This document shows positions 19,066 through 30,512 of a stretch of 64,000 nucleotides of DNA, in pieces. Under the pieces are notes generated by a model. That model saw only the letters and a list, made by a program, of their open reading frames with translations, did not search any database and was not told where the DNA came from. This DNA is from Isochrysis galbana (taxonomy: Eukaryota > Haptophyta > Isochrysidales > Isochrysidaceae): positions 3,077,289 through 3,141,288 of the forward strand of contig CM030938.1 of NCBI GenBank assembly GCA_018136815.1, read 5' to 3'. Position 1 is the first letter of the stretch, and each line of letters begins with the position of its first letter. Both the position numbers and the translations under genes were made by a program.

Positions 19066-20918
19066 TCAAGATATGTCATTGAGCAGGCTTGAACGATGGC
19101 GCAGGAATGTGGTTTTGTCCAAGCACTTCGTGAATATGTCAGCGGTCATCATTGATGTAGAGATCCAGTGTGGCGCTGAGATCCGATGGAGAAATTGTTC
19201 CCTAGCATACAGCAACCAGCGAGCATAATGACGAGTTCTAGCCGTGACACCGGGATTTTTGATTGAGTCGCGAGTTGCTGCGTTGTCGGTGAATATGTGG
19301 ATAGGGAGCTGCTGTTGATTATCGAGAAATTCAAACAGATGCAGAACGAATTGAAGATTTTTGGCACTTAGTGCATACACAGCGGTTTCGGCTTCAGCAG
19401 AAGACTGGGCGACAAGTTTGAGTTTCTTAGACTGGTATGAAATCGAGGCTCCCCCATACTTAATAACGTATCCGGCAAATGGCTTTGGCAGGGAGCCCCA
19501 TGATGAGTCAGCGTAGACTTCGATCGTGGCCTTAGTCCCAACATACGTTAGCCCAAGATTCTTGGTTTGTTGGAGATAGCTAACTATGCCCAGCGCGGCA
19601 TCATAGTTTTGCGGTGATGGGTCCTGCATAAATTGGCATAGGAAGGAAACATAGAATGAGATGTCTGGACGGGTGATTGTCACCCATAGCAACGATCCCA
19701 TCAGTTGGAGGTACGATTTGGATCGCATGCGCGATCTATCAATGTCTGAAGTGGCACCCGTCATCTTGTGAAATTCATCAATTTTGGAAGAGCAAATGGG
19801 GACCGAGAAACATTTGCTTGTACGTTCACTGAGGAATGTAGTGGCGATCTCTTCAATGTATTTTGTTTGTCGAAGGGACATAATGCGATTCGATCGGTCA
19901 CGTGTGATTTCGAAACCCAAGAATCGAGAGGGCTCTCCAATGATGCTAACATTGAATCGTTTCGAGTACTGATCGATGAATTCGTTAACTAAATTTCGCC
20001 GGCCTTTCGGAAATCTGACCAGCATGTTGTCAACATAAAGAGCCAAGAATAGTATTGTACCATCTGTGTGTACTTTCTTGAAGAAGTTAGGCTCCACTGT
20101 AGATTGTTCAAAACCTATCTTGGTCAGAGTAGTGGTGTTGGTGAGCATATATTGGTATCCCGCTTGCTTTGTGCCTTCAAGTGGTGCAAGGAGAAGGCAT
20201 GCTGCGTAAGTTGGATCTTCAAAGCCGGTGGGTTGCACAATATATAGGGGATTTCCGTCCATGTCGGCCGAGGAGAAAGCTTTAACTGTGTCAATCTCGA
20301 ATAGGTCATCGTCAGCTTCATTGGTTAATGCAAGGAATATTCTAGAGCTTTCATGCCTGAGTGTGCCACAAGACGTTTCAGTGAAATCAACTCCAGGGAC
20401 TTGGCTGTAGCCGCATGCCACCCATCTCGCCTTGAATCGTTCCACGGAGCCATCGGCGTTGTATTTCACCTTATAGACCCATTTTCCCTTCATGGGGTTT
20501 CTCCCTTTTGGTATCTCATTTTGTTTGACCAGCTTCCATGCCTTGTTTGTTTCATACTTGCCACGCACGTCTTCCTGCATGGCTTCACGCCACTTCTCCC
20601 CGTAGATTGGGTCGTCCACAGCCTCTTGGTATGTTCGCGGCTCCGGAATAGGCCCGGTTGGGGTCGCTGCCATGAGGGCTTGAGCAATGTGAGGATGCAC
20701 ATGCATGGGCATGGAGGTGGGCATGGCAGCTCTCTCCCACGGGACTTGCGGCGGCGAGAAGGCGAACGATGGAAGGGAGTTGGAAATCGCGACGGCTTGT
20801 GACATTAGAAAAGGCCACAATGTGGTGAAGAAGACATCGTTCCCAGCGTGAGCGAGCATGACTCTCATGCAGCGGAGGAGAGTGCCCCACGCGCGCTCTG
20901 CAACACCGTTGGTCTGGT
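19066..20918 (-). CDS. Copia integrase-end, reverse transcriptase and RNase H fragment
   Basis: Starts inside the integrase (end of the rve core, QTNG.AERAW) and stops at 19066. RT thumb/palm motifs are present (KWVYKVKYNADGSVERFKAR, DTVKAFSSADM), but the catalytic box reads YVDN instead of YVDD, so polymerase activity is unlikely. RNase H region: VYADSSWGS, SSAEAETA, DNAATRDSIKNP, ADIFTKCLD. The open frame seems to start further upstream (21135), but those ~72 codons are antisense fimbrin sequence and are not part of the element. Confidence 0.85.
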
Positions 20919-20919
20919 T

Positions 20920-23900
20920 TTTGCGCCACAAGAGCAGTCCAATATTGTCAACCATTTGAACCAGCTGCTCGCGCACGAAGCAGACATCCTGCCGATGCCA
21001 ATCACCGAGGATACGCTGCTCACCAACATTTCTGAAGGACAGTTGCTCCCCCGCCTCCTCGCTAACATTGACCAGAATGTGCTCGACGTGCGCGCGCTCA
21101 ACACGGCCCCGATTGGCGAAACGCTGTCCCCCCATTCAATGTTGCAAAACCAAACGTTGTTGGTGAACGCCGCCGCGTCCATTGGCGCCGCTGTGCCGCG
21201 TATCCACCCGACCCAGCTGCTGTACGCGCCCGACAACGAGCAAGTGGCTCTCAACCAGACCTGGAATGTCATACAGCACGGCCTCTTCTCGAATATCAAC
21301 GTCTTGCAACACCCGGAGCTCAAGCCGCTGTTTGAAGATGGCGAGAAGCCGTCGCAAGTGCCCACGGAGACGGTGCTCGCTCGCTTCCTCAATCACCACG
21401 TCCAGAATTACCTGGCGGAGCATCCTCAAGACAAGAGCAAACTTCCGGCCAACTTCAAGGTTGACGACAACCTGACCAACTCGCTCACGATACCCATCGC
21501 CATGACGCTTCACCAACTTGCGAAGACCCCCACCACGACCAATCAGGATGCACCCGCACCGACGAACATCAATGATCTGAATCGAATGCCTTTGCCGCTC
21601 TCGGCTGGTGGAGCGGGAGTGCCATTTTCGCATCCAAATGCAGGTGCTGATGGCAGTGAGACATCGAGCCAAGACGCCGCGCTCTCTCGGAATCCGTTGC
21701 AGCACGAGGCCACCCTCGTCCAAACCAATCCGAGCACGGCGCAGCAAGCTGACCCGCGGATGCTGTCGCAGGGTCGGCTCCCGCACACCGGCAATTCGGG
21801 TTGTGCAGGGATGCCACCGAAAGGCCCCGGCTTGGTTGGCGGCAATGCGCCTAACTCGATGTACTCTATGAATCCACTCTTGAGGAGCGGCCAGTCTGGT
21901 GGAGGGTCATGCGACCCACGCCGCATGGGCCCCAGCGGCCCAACTGCACCTGCCATTTGCGTGACGTACACGAACAACCCGCTGATGGGTGGCGGCCGGC
22001 CAGGCGGAGGATCATGCGAACCTCACGGCATGGGCCCCGGCGGAATGAGTGAGCCGGCCAACAGCGCTTTGAACTATCACAACCCGCTGATGATGCCTGG
22101 AGGCCAGCATGGTGGAGGGTGGTGCGGCCAGCACGACATGGGCCCCATCGGCGCAAATTCGCCGACTGCCGACAGCGCGATGAACTCAAACAACCCACTC
22201 GTGAGCGGCAATCAGCCTGACGGAGGGTCGTGCGGCCCCCTCGGGATGGGCCCCAGCGGTGTGGACGCGCCCACCAAGAGCGCAATCAACTCGAACAACT
22301 CGTGTATGTGCGGTGGCCAACCTGGCGGGGGGACGTGCGATCCACAGGGCATGGACCCCTGCGGCGCGAGCGCGCCCGCCAACAGCGCGATGAACTCTAA
22401 CAACCTGCTGATGATGCCTGGAGGCCACCCTGGCGGAAGGTCGTGCGGCCCGCACGGCATGGGCCCCGGCGGCCCGAATGCGTCTGCCGACAGCGCGATG
22501 AACTCGAACAACCCGCTGATGAGCGGCAATCAGCCTGGCGGAGGGTCGTGCGAACCGCATGGCATGGGTCCCAGCGGTGTGAACGCGCCCGCCAATAGCG
22601 CGATGAACTCTAACAATCTACTGATGATGCCTGGAGGCCAGCCCGGCGGAGGGTCGTGCGGCCCATTCGGCATGGGCCCCAGCGGTGTGGACGCGCCCAC
22701 CAAGAGCGCGATGAACTCGACCAACCCGCGTATGTGCGGTAGCCAGCCTGGCGGGGGTCGTGCGATCCACAGGGCATGGACCCCGGCGGCGCGAGCGCGC
22801 CCGCCAATAGCGCGATGAACTCTAGCAACCTGCTGATGATGTCCGGAGGCCACCCGGGCGGAGGGTCGTGCAGTCCACATGGCTTGAGCCATGGCGGTGC
22901 ACGCGCGTTTACCGACGGCTCGATGTACTCGAACAATACACTCACTCACATGAATGGCTCAGCCCCCGGCGGTCCGTCTGGTATGCCGCCTGCGGACCAT
23001 GACACTACATACAACATGATTGCGCACAACCGGATGCTCATCAATGACCCGATGGAAAATGCCAACATGTACTTCACGCCAACAGTGCCGATGGTGCCCG
23101 TGCCCGCCGACGGTACTAGTTCTGCACCGTCCGACGTAATGCTAATGTCCAGCCTGGGCATGCCGATGCAGCAGAATTTACTCCCGACACTCCCGCTCAT
23201 CTCCAAGAATGCGGGCGAAGGGTTGCCCGAGGCGTTCTGGCACGGGTCGGCCGAGGAGCGCGCTCAGCAGGTCATCGACCATGGCCTCGCAGCCACCGAC
23301 AAGCCCCTCTTCCCAGTCGCGCCGAGTGACCTCTCCGAGCCGCGCCCACGGATGCAGCAGGCGTATCTGGCGTCAATCGTCGATGCCTTCCCAGGGAGCG
23401 TTCCGGACTCGGGCAGCGAAGATGACACGCCCCTCGACGTCCCTCAGGAAGATCCGAATGAGGCCGCCGAGGAGCGCGTCTTCCGCAACTGGGTGAAGTC
23501 TCTTGGACTCAAGCTGAACCTGCAGGACCTCTACAATGACTCATGCACGGGCGTTGTACTCCTAAAGGTGATGGACAGGCTGGAGCCAGGTTGCGTTGAC
23601 TGGGCGAAGGTTGATGGTACGCCCAAGAACGACTTTGTGAAGATGGCGAACTGCAACCACGCCGTGGATGTCGCTCGGCAACTAGGCTGCAAGCTAGTCG
23701 GCATCGCAGGCTCCGACATCGCAGCCGGGTCACCGAAGTTGACGGGCTCAATTTGGTGGCAGCTGATGCGAAAGGACTTCTTGCAGTTCATTGACGAGCT
23801 TGGCATGCAGCAGGAGCATGTACTAGCGTGGGCCAACGCCCAGGTGGCGTCCACGGGTTGCGACATTCAGCTCTCGCGCTTCGGGGATCCCGAGATCAAA

Positions 23901-24779
23901 TCGGGAGTTTTCTTATTGCAACTGATGTCGGCGGTCGCGCCCGAAGCGGTCAATCCAGACATGATCAAGCCGGGTCTCTCGCCCTTTGACCAGCAGCTGA
24001 ATGCCAAGCTCGCCATCTCAACGGCGCATAAGATGGGGGCGCGCGTCTTTTGTGGCTGGCAAGACATTATTGAGGCACGGCCGAAGCTGATGCTTTCCAT
24101 GATGGCTGCGGTTATGGCTATTGCCTTCCAGAAGCGGGCGACGACGAAGCAGGACGTGCTCAACCAGGTCGCACGATCCCAGCCACGACCATCTCTACCT
24201 CGTGCTGCGTCCTCCGTCGCCTCCATTCTCTCGGTCACCTCAGCGCCATTTTCAAGGAATGGCTCCATCGCAAGGAGCGGGTCCATGGTGAGGAAATCCC
24301 CAGACCAGGTCGTCGCAGCCATGCGCAACGAAATCAAATCCGAGCTGGAAGAGGAGTCTATCATGCCAAACTCCAAGCCAAATTCGAAGCTGGATCGCCT
24401 CTTCGCCGCGTTACCCAGTCTGCCAAACCCATTCGGGAACCGCAAGGGCGCTCAAGTCGAGCCAATGCGCAGCCCCGACACAGGCCTCAAGCTGTACGTC
24501 CCCGAGAGTCCCCACGCTATGAAGCAGGCTCAGATACGCAGCGCTCGTAAGTCACCGCCAACATCGCCCAGGCTCGATGCAGACCGGTTCGTCTTCAACC
24601 AAATCTCGAAACCCCATGCGCTGCCTCCCGTGCCAGCGCCGCTCGGCACTCCACCGCCTGCCACGCCGCGTGGCGGCGCGCCGTATGCGCCCGGGCAGGG
24701 CGATGCGGAGCAGATGACGCCAAGAGATGCAGCACTCGCGCGTGCCCGCGCGGCGCGGGGCGCCGCCGTCCGCGTCTAA
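20920..24779 (+). pseudogene. Fimbrin/plastin-like gene, copy 2 (frame broken by one lost G)
   Basis: Same gene as 1-3690 and about 99.9% identical in substitutions. It shows ~170 bp more at the 5' side: a CH1 start like plastin (SNIVNHLNQLLAHE, then an ILPMPITEDTLL stretch). A candidate 3' splice site (AAGAGCAG, ~20936) precedes it, and homology is lost at the copia junction ~20918. At ~22754-22758 copy 1 has GGGGGG and copy 2 GGGGG; this frameshift truncates the repeat region, and the frame resumes at 22776. CH3-CH4 and tail are intact to 24779. A sequencing or assembly homopolymer error is at least as likely as a real null allele. Confidence 0.75.
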
Positions 24780-26250
24780 GGAGAGGGAGGAGCGGGGGCG
24801 GAGACCCCCTCCCCCCCCTTGCGGCCATTGGACGCTCTCCCGCTGCAACGCCTAGCATGGCGGAGTCCACTACCAGTGGACCAGGCGATCCCCACAGGAG
24901 CTCCTGCCACGACTTCGTCGCTGCGAACCCGCGTCCATCACGCGTGCCCCACAGGCTCTACCACACACACCCCTCGTTCTTTTGCTACGACCCGGGCGGC
25001 GCGCTGCCCCCCCCCTCTCCACATAGGACTTCCACAACTACATGGTAGTACTCCTACCTACTAATACTACTTGTGCCGGCCCCTTCTACATCTGTCTGCC
25101 TGTGAACACACTCGTGATTGCTTTTCCTCTTTTTCTTCATGTTCACAACCCCCCACCCTCCCGTTCTTTTGTATCGATCGATCGCCACACATCCCCACTC
25201 GCCGCGCGATGTACTCGAACCCTCTCTTCAGAGAGAGGGTTGGTCGCGAGCATGATGGTTCGATGGTCGATGGTTGTGGCATGTAACATGTAACATGTAG
25301 CACTAGTACTCTAGTATAATAGTTGACTAGATTTGCTTTTTGTGAAGCGGGGCCGGTCAAGGCAAGAGGTGGGCACACAGGCCGGCGTGGAGCGTGGAGG
25401 TGGAGGTGGAGGCTCACGGTCACAAGCTGATGGAGAGCCACCGCAAGACCCTACGGCCAAGGATTTTACTTCTTACACCTAGAGCCTACTTTAGAGAGCG
25501 CGTGGCGTGACTTTTCCCCAGCGGCTCCCCCGTGTCTTCCCTTTCCCGAAACTTTCCTGTTGTGGGCAGGGGAGATCACGGGCGGCTGTCGTGCTCGATG
25601 CGCCGGGGGAGAGCGCATCCGCTTCTCTTTTCCCTCTCTCGTAGGTTCCGTTTGCCCACCACGAGGGGGAGCGAGGCAGATTGAACGATTTGCCCACGGA
25701 AAACTCATGACACCGAGTGAGGTCGCCTTTCGAGCCGAACGCCCACAGTGAGCGAGCGGAGTGCTCGGAAGTCGGGGGGGAGAATGCAGCCGATCTCTGA
25801 TCTCCGTCGACCTGTGAGGGAGCTCCGCTCAGGTTCGACGAGATCGTTTCAGGGAGATCGTCTGAGTCGAGATATGTTTCAAAACGTCATTGGAAGCTAC
25901 CATTAAACAACTCAGCTCGCGAAGGTGCCGCAGAGATCACGATCTGGTCATGGTGGATAGCGAGAGCTCGAGCTGATCTCGGCCGGCCCGCGCGCACCTA
26001 CCGCTCGGAGACGGCGGTTGGCCGACTCGCATTTTCCCCCCCAGGGAAGTGGGACTGACACTGAGTGCAAACGGTGGCTCGTCTTTTTCATCTCCCCGCG
26101 AGGTGGGAGCTGCGGGGTGTTGGGGGGCGGGGGAGATGAAGCCCGCGGGGGGGCCGGGGGCCGGTGATTGGGGGAGGAAGAGGGGCGAGGGGAGTCCTTC
26201 GGGTGAAGCTCGGCGCTGCTCAGGGGGCTGCCGCAACAGAGAGCAGAGGA

Positions 26251-28405
26251 ATGGCCGCCCAGGAGCGGGCGGAAGGTGGGTGCTCGACACCGAACAGGGC
26301 CAACATGCTTGACACCGCGCTCGAGACCGCAGAATGGGCTTCCTCCATGCTTCGCCGACGCGAGCCCACCGGTCTCCTCTTCATAGAGAAGCTCCGGCGG
26401 CAGCTCGGCTTCCTTTCACCGCTCGCGCTCCTCCAGATCTGCTGCCTGTACACCACGGTCTTGATCAAGCTGGGCTCGAGTTTATGGTATTTCCATTGCG
26501 GATGCCTTGCCCTCTTTACCGCCACCATGACCATCGGACTCACCTCTTGCCTTGAACGGCCCCGCTTCAATTTTGGGATGAGCGCTGAGTACGCCATGAT
26601 GACCTTTGGCCTTATCATTGCCTCACACACGGTGCTGCTCAACCTCCACGCTCTCTTCCAGCCGGACCAGGCGGCACAGAGCGCGCAGCTTGTTGACTCC
26701 TTCTTCTCCTACCTGATGATCAATCACGGAGTCTTCTGGGCAGTCTCCCCATGTCCATCCCCTACTCGCATCTCGTGGCTGTGGGTCTTCCTTGCATGCA
26801 GCTTCTCCGATGCCCTCTGTCACGCTTACCTGCTCGAGGCCAACGCGCTCATCTGGATACTCCGTGGACCGGTGGTGCTCTGTATGAGTGCGGTTTTCGG
26901 TCGACTTGGGGTCATGTTTGTCCTTGCTCGGAGCGCAAAGCTCGAGGGAACCATGGGAGATCTACGTGTCGCCCTCGACACCAATTTCTCCAGTGTCAAA
27001 CAGCTGGTGGACGTCGAGAACATTGCGCGGGCTTGGGAGCGAGGCCCACTCGTCAGCATCAACTCGTACTCGACTATGGCGGCCATTCTTGTGAGTTGCC
27101 TTCATGCGGCTTCTATGGTCTTCTTCAACGAGGCTGTCCTCATGCAGGTGGGTATGTTGCAGACGCTTATCTTCATCGGGCCTTGGTTCTTGAGATATTT
27201 TCATACCGACTGAACTCCGGCTTTTCTCGCCTCGCCGTCTTTCTTTGCCCGGTCCTGTATCCGCTTCGGGCGCTGAGAGATATCGGCGACATTGCCGCGT
27301 GGCTCGGTAGCAAGTCGAACGTTGGCTGGTGCAATGCCGAGGTTTCAACAACCGAAGGCATCACATTAGCGACCTCCACAAACCCAGTGTCCTGCAACCA
27401 CTTCACCCTCTTGGAGCTCTCAGAGCCCATCATGGAATGGTCAATCGAGCCATACCTTGATTTCGCCCGGGGTCTCGTTGCTGCCACATTGCCCCTTCCC
27501 CCAATGCGGCGGCAGACATCTGTGGCGGGTGTTGCCCTGAGTGCTTTCACACGAGAACTTCGGCGTGGGCTCATAGTCTCAGGGAACATACCAGCTGAGG
27601 TGGTCATGGGTGCTGCGCTACGCGGAGTCGTCACAGTTTTGATGGCCGCGCTCGTGGTACGCTCCTCGCTTGTAATAGCCTGCCGCCGACCGGGCATTCA
27701 CGGACTAGCATTCGTCCCAGTGCGCAACTGTGAACCTGGACCACCCTCAACTGGGAATGAAATCTTCTTACTAACGGTGCCCATGCGTTACTGCCGTAGG
27801 CGCGGTTTACGGTTCACACTGCGATGGCCGGCTGCTGGCAGCGCGCACGCATTATGGCCGAGTTTGAGTTGACGCGCAAGGAGCAGTTAAGATCACTCGC
27901 GGCTCACGAGCTTCGCAAGGCTATCGCTCGAAATGTTGTCGATGGTTATTCCGGGGCCGAAAGCGGAAATCTGCTTCACTCTTCGCTGGTGCGTCGTTCA
28001 TCAACTTCACGTCCCCTGACGTCCACGTCGTTTGGAATCTCTAATTTGACCTCGCGATCGTCAAGCTCTTTCTCCACCGACTCCGGGCGCACATTCCACC
28101 GTGCGTGCAGTATCACACGCCAAGATTCTGATATGTCCAAGAGCTCCCGTACACAAGACGAGGTCCGCTTTGATAAGCCTGCTGAGGGGCTGGGCGAGCA
28201 GAAGCCATGTACCGAACACGGCGGTCACGGCCTCCCTCTTTTCAGCCCCGTCAAAGCCTGGGCTTTGGAGGTATTTCTGCATGAAGATGTCGTAAAGAAT
28301 GCTGTGATCTACATGATACCGTTCGTCGTCCTTCTTTTGGTCACCATGATGCAAGAAGCTCCGCTAGTTAACCAAGGCAATCGAAGCCATGCAAATATTG
28401 GCTGA
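26251..28405 (+). pseudogene. Unrecognised multi-pass membrane protein, copy 2 (frameshifted)
   Basis: Equivalent to 5166-7324. A C is missing at ~27206 (CATACCG against CATACCCG), giving a stop at 27211-27213 in the middle of the protein. The intron equivalent is 27672-27799. In exon 2 three homopolymers are each one base shorter than in copy 1 (near 28187, 28245 and 28266), which together keep the frame but change ~25 residues; one of the two versions is therefore wrong or the region is free to vary. Otherwise as described for copy 1. Confidence 0.7.
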
Positions 28406-28866
28406 CCTGTGGGGCTCGTGAATGCATCGGGGTAGGCTGACAGGTATTTGTCGTCGAGGAGTCCGAGACAAAGTAAGTGAGATCTTGCAGCTAGTAGCTG
28501 ATTGAGTTGAGTAGGGCCATGACGGCCCATCTTCTGAGCGTCACACAAGTCGCCAAATTCAAGTTGATGGTCGCGAGAGAGTGCGCCCGGATGCAATGGC
28601 GACCACGATATATGCTAGGGCGGTCTAACAGGGATTTTTTATGAGGGGTGCGAAAATGGCCATCTAAGAAATGAGGAAATTTGAGGATTTTTTAGTAGCG
28701 AAAGTTCCCAATACACCCAACAGCAAGCGCACATATGCAGTATCCAAGGCCCATTAGGACCCAGCCCCCCCCCCCCCCGGGCCCCACCCGCACAACAAAA
28801 CCTAACCAAATACTGACAAAAGACGCTAAAGTTGCAAAGGGCTAAAACCCTCAACTTCAAATCGAG

Positions 28867-29290
28867 ACCGGGCGCGGTGCGTGCGCGTTTTCGACGGTCC
28901 ATCCAGATGAGGGCCCCCGCCTGATACAATACCAAATACACAGGGGCCACCAAGATAATCACGCCAATCGGGCAGGCCTTGCGCCGAGACCTCGTCGAAA
29001 TCAGCTATCCGCGGAGCCATTGGACGTCGGACGTCTCCGAGGGAGGTCCGAAGAGCTCACCTTCGAACTGATGCGGGCGCGATGCGTGCGCGTTTTCGGC
29101 GATCCATCCAGATGCCGATGCGGGGGGGGGGGCCGCCAGACACCAAATACGCAAGGGCCACCTGGACAGTCACGCCAAAAGGGCAGGCCGCGCCGAAACC
29201 TCGTCGAAATCAGCCATCCGCGGAGCCCATTGGACGTCGGCGTCGGACGTCTCCGAGGGAGGCCCGGAGAGCTCAACTTATTCGAACTGA
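28867..29290. repeat. ~210-bp tandem repeats, second copy (two units)
   Basis: Matches 7788-8218. The third partial unit is absent because the junction to the 14236-equivalent falls here. Confidence 0.8.
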
Positions 29291-29593
29291 TCCCCCCTCC
29301 CCGATCATCCAAAGAAGGAATCGGGGAGAGGGGAAGCGGATGGTGGTAGGATAGGGAGGGTAGTTAGGAGTAGCACCAGCAATCTTCCTCACGCCGTGTA
29401 AGTAGCGGCTAGTTTTCTAAGATTTTTTTTGTGCACCGGGCGCGATGTGCCGTGTGACAAAGTTGATGGATACGTAATAATGTCGCGATTTCAAATCTGA
29501 GGCAGTATGATAAAACGTTTTATAGCGCATGGTTTATTTATTTTTATTTCTGCAAGACCGTATTTTTACTAATAAGTAATGAGATCCTTTTTC

Positions 29594-30412
29594 AACCTAC
29601 TTTTATAAGTGGGGGTCAATGGGGGCCTCGCGCCCCCCTCTCTCCATTGCGGACACCCCCGGGGTGGGCCCGTACATTCAACCCCAGCCCCTGCCCTCTG
29701 GCAGGGGCAGGGCACTCATCAATACAGCCCAGACCCCTAGTGGGCGCGGGCCGCGAGCCGCACTCCCAGGCCCGCATGGGCCTGCTCTCGTACTGACTCC
29801 CCCCCCATCCCTGGTCGCCAGGCAGACAGGGACCTCCGGGCGGCACCCAAGGCCAGCGAGGCGAGCGAGGGAGAGGCAGGGGGGGCCAGGGGCTGAGCCC
29901 CAGCCTCCACTGCCCCCTGAGCTGCCCTTGCTGGCCCTCTGGGCGCCCCTGAAGGACCTCTGAGAGCAGGCCATGGCGCGCCGCATGGCGACGCGCCGCA
30001 GGGACCGGGGCGGAAGAGAATGGAACGAGGGAGAGGGGGGATTTGCACCCCCCCCGATGGAGTGTGGTGAGAAACGAGCCCCGTTTGCGTTAGCAAACGG
30101 GCGAAGGGGGGCGGCTGGCGACAGGAGAGGCGAGAAGAAGGGAGTGGCTCAAGACGTCCCTGTGGCAGGTATAGGGGGGCGCAGACATTTATTTCTTCGA
30201 GGACCGCTCGCGGCGCGAGCTGTAAGGGCCGTTCTCCTTTTTTGACGAGAGGTTCCTCCCCCCCCCCGGTGCTTTTTCCCGGAGAGTCGGCCGGCGTCGA
30301 CCGGACCGCCTCAATGGGTTTTCCCTCATTTTAACTTGTGGGGAGTTAGAATGGGAGCCGGGGGCCTGCGAGGGGGGAGATGTGGAAGGGTGCATAGGAG
30401 TATGTATCTGTG
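29594..30412 (+). mobile_element. Retroposon X copy, cut by the N gap
   Basis: Counterpart of X3 (14539-15361) with the same 5' junction (GTAATGAGATCCTTTTTC just before it). The 3' end is lost in the gap. Confidence 0.85.
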
Positions 30413-30512
30413 NNNNNNNNNNNNNNNNNNNNNNNNNNNNNNNNNNNNNNNNNNNNNNNNNNNNNNNNNNNNNNNNNNNNNNNNNNNNNNNNNNNNNNNN
30501 NNNNNNNNNNNN
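30413..30512. other. Assembly gap (100 N)
   Basis: Exactly 100 N, a conventional placeholder for unknown length. X retroposon is on the left and the interior of a thioesterase-like PKS domain on the right, so unknown sequence including the PKS 3' end is missing. Confidence 0.99.

Larger units (their letters stand above)
18852..20918 (-). mobile_element. 5'-truncated copia element (integrase C-terminal part to 3' LTR)
   Basis: The 3' LTR is 18852-19028 (177 bp, with TGTTT at one end and AAACA at the other); next to it the minus strand has a CTGTGGGGGAG polypurine tract. The coding part runs from the integrase QTNGVAERAW motif near 20910 through RT to the end of RNase H at 19066. There is no 5' LTR, gag or protease: the element stops abruptly where fimbrin copy 2 begins. 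Confidence 0.85.
21090..30412 (+). repeat. Second copy of the 1-8218 + 14236-15361 region (large segmental duplication or uncollapsed haplotype)
   Basis: Offset is 21089 at position 1 and falls to 21081 by 7324 because of short indels. Only a few substitutions are seen (for example G/T at 537 vs 21627, C/G at 2195 vs 23284, G/A at 6960 vs 28044). Most other differences are homopolymer lengths. The 6.0-kb segment 8219-14235 is missing: the sequence passes from GAACTGATC to CCCCTCCCCGATC at 29290. It ends at the first N gap. Confidence 0.9.

Noticed and set aside
20919-21135. N-terminal extension of the copia RT ORF
   Set aside because: These codons are antisense to fimbrin copy 2; the element's homology begins at ~20918.
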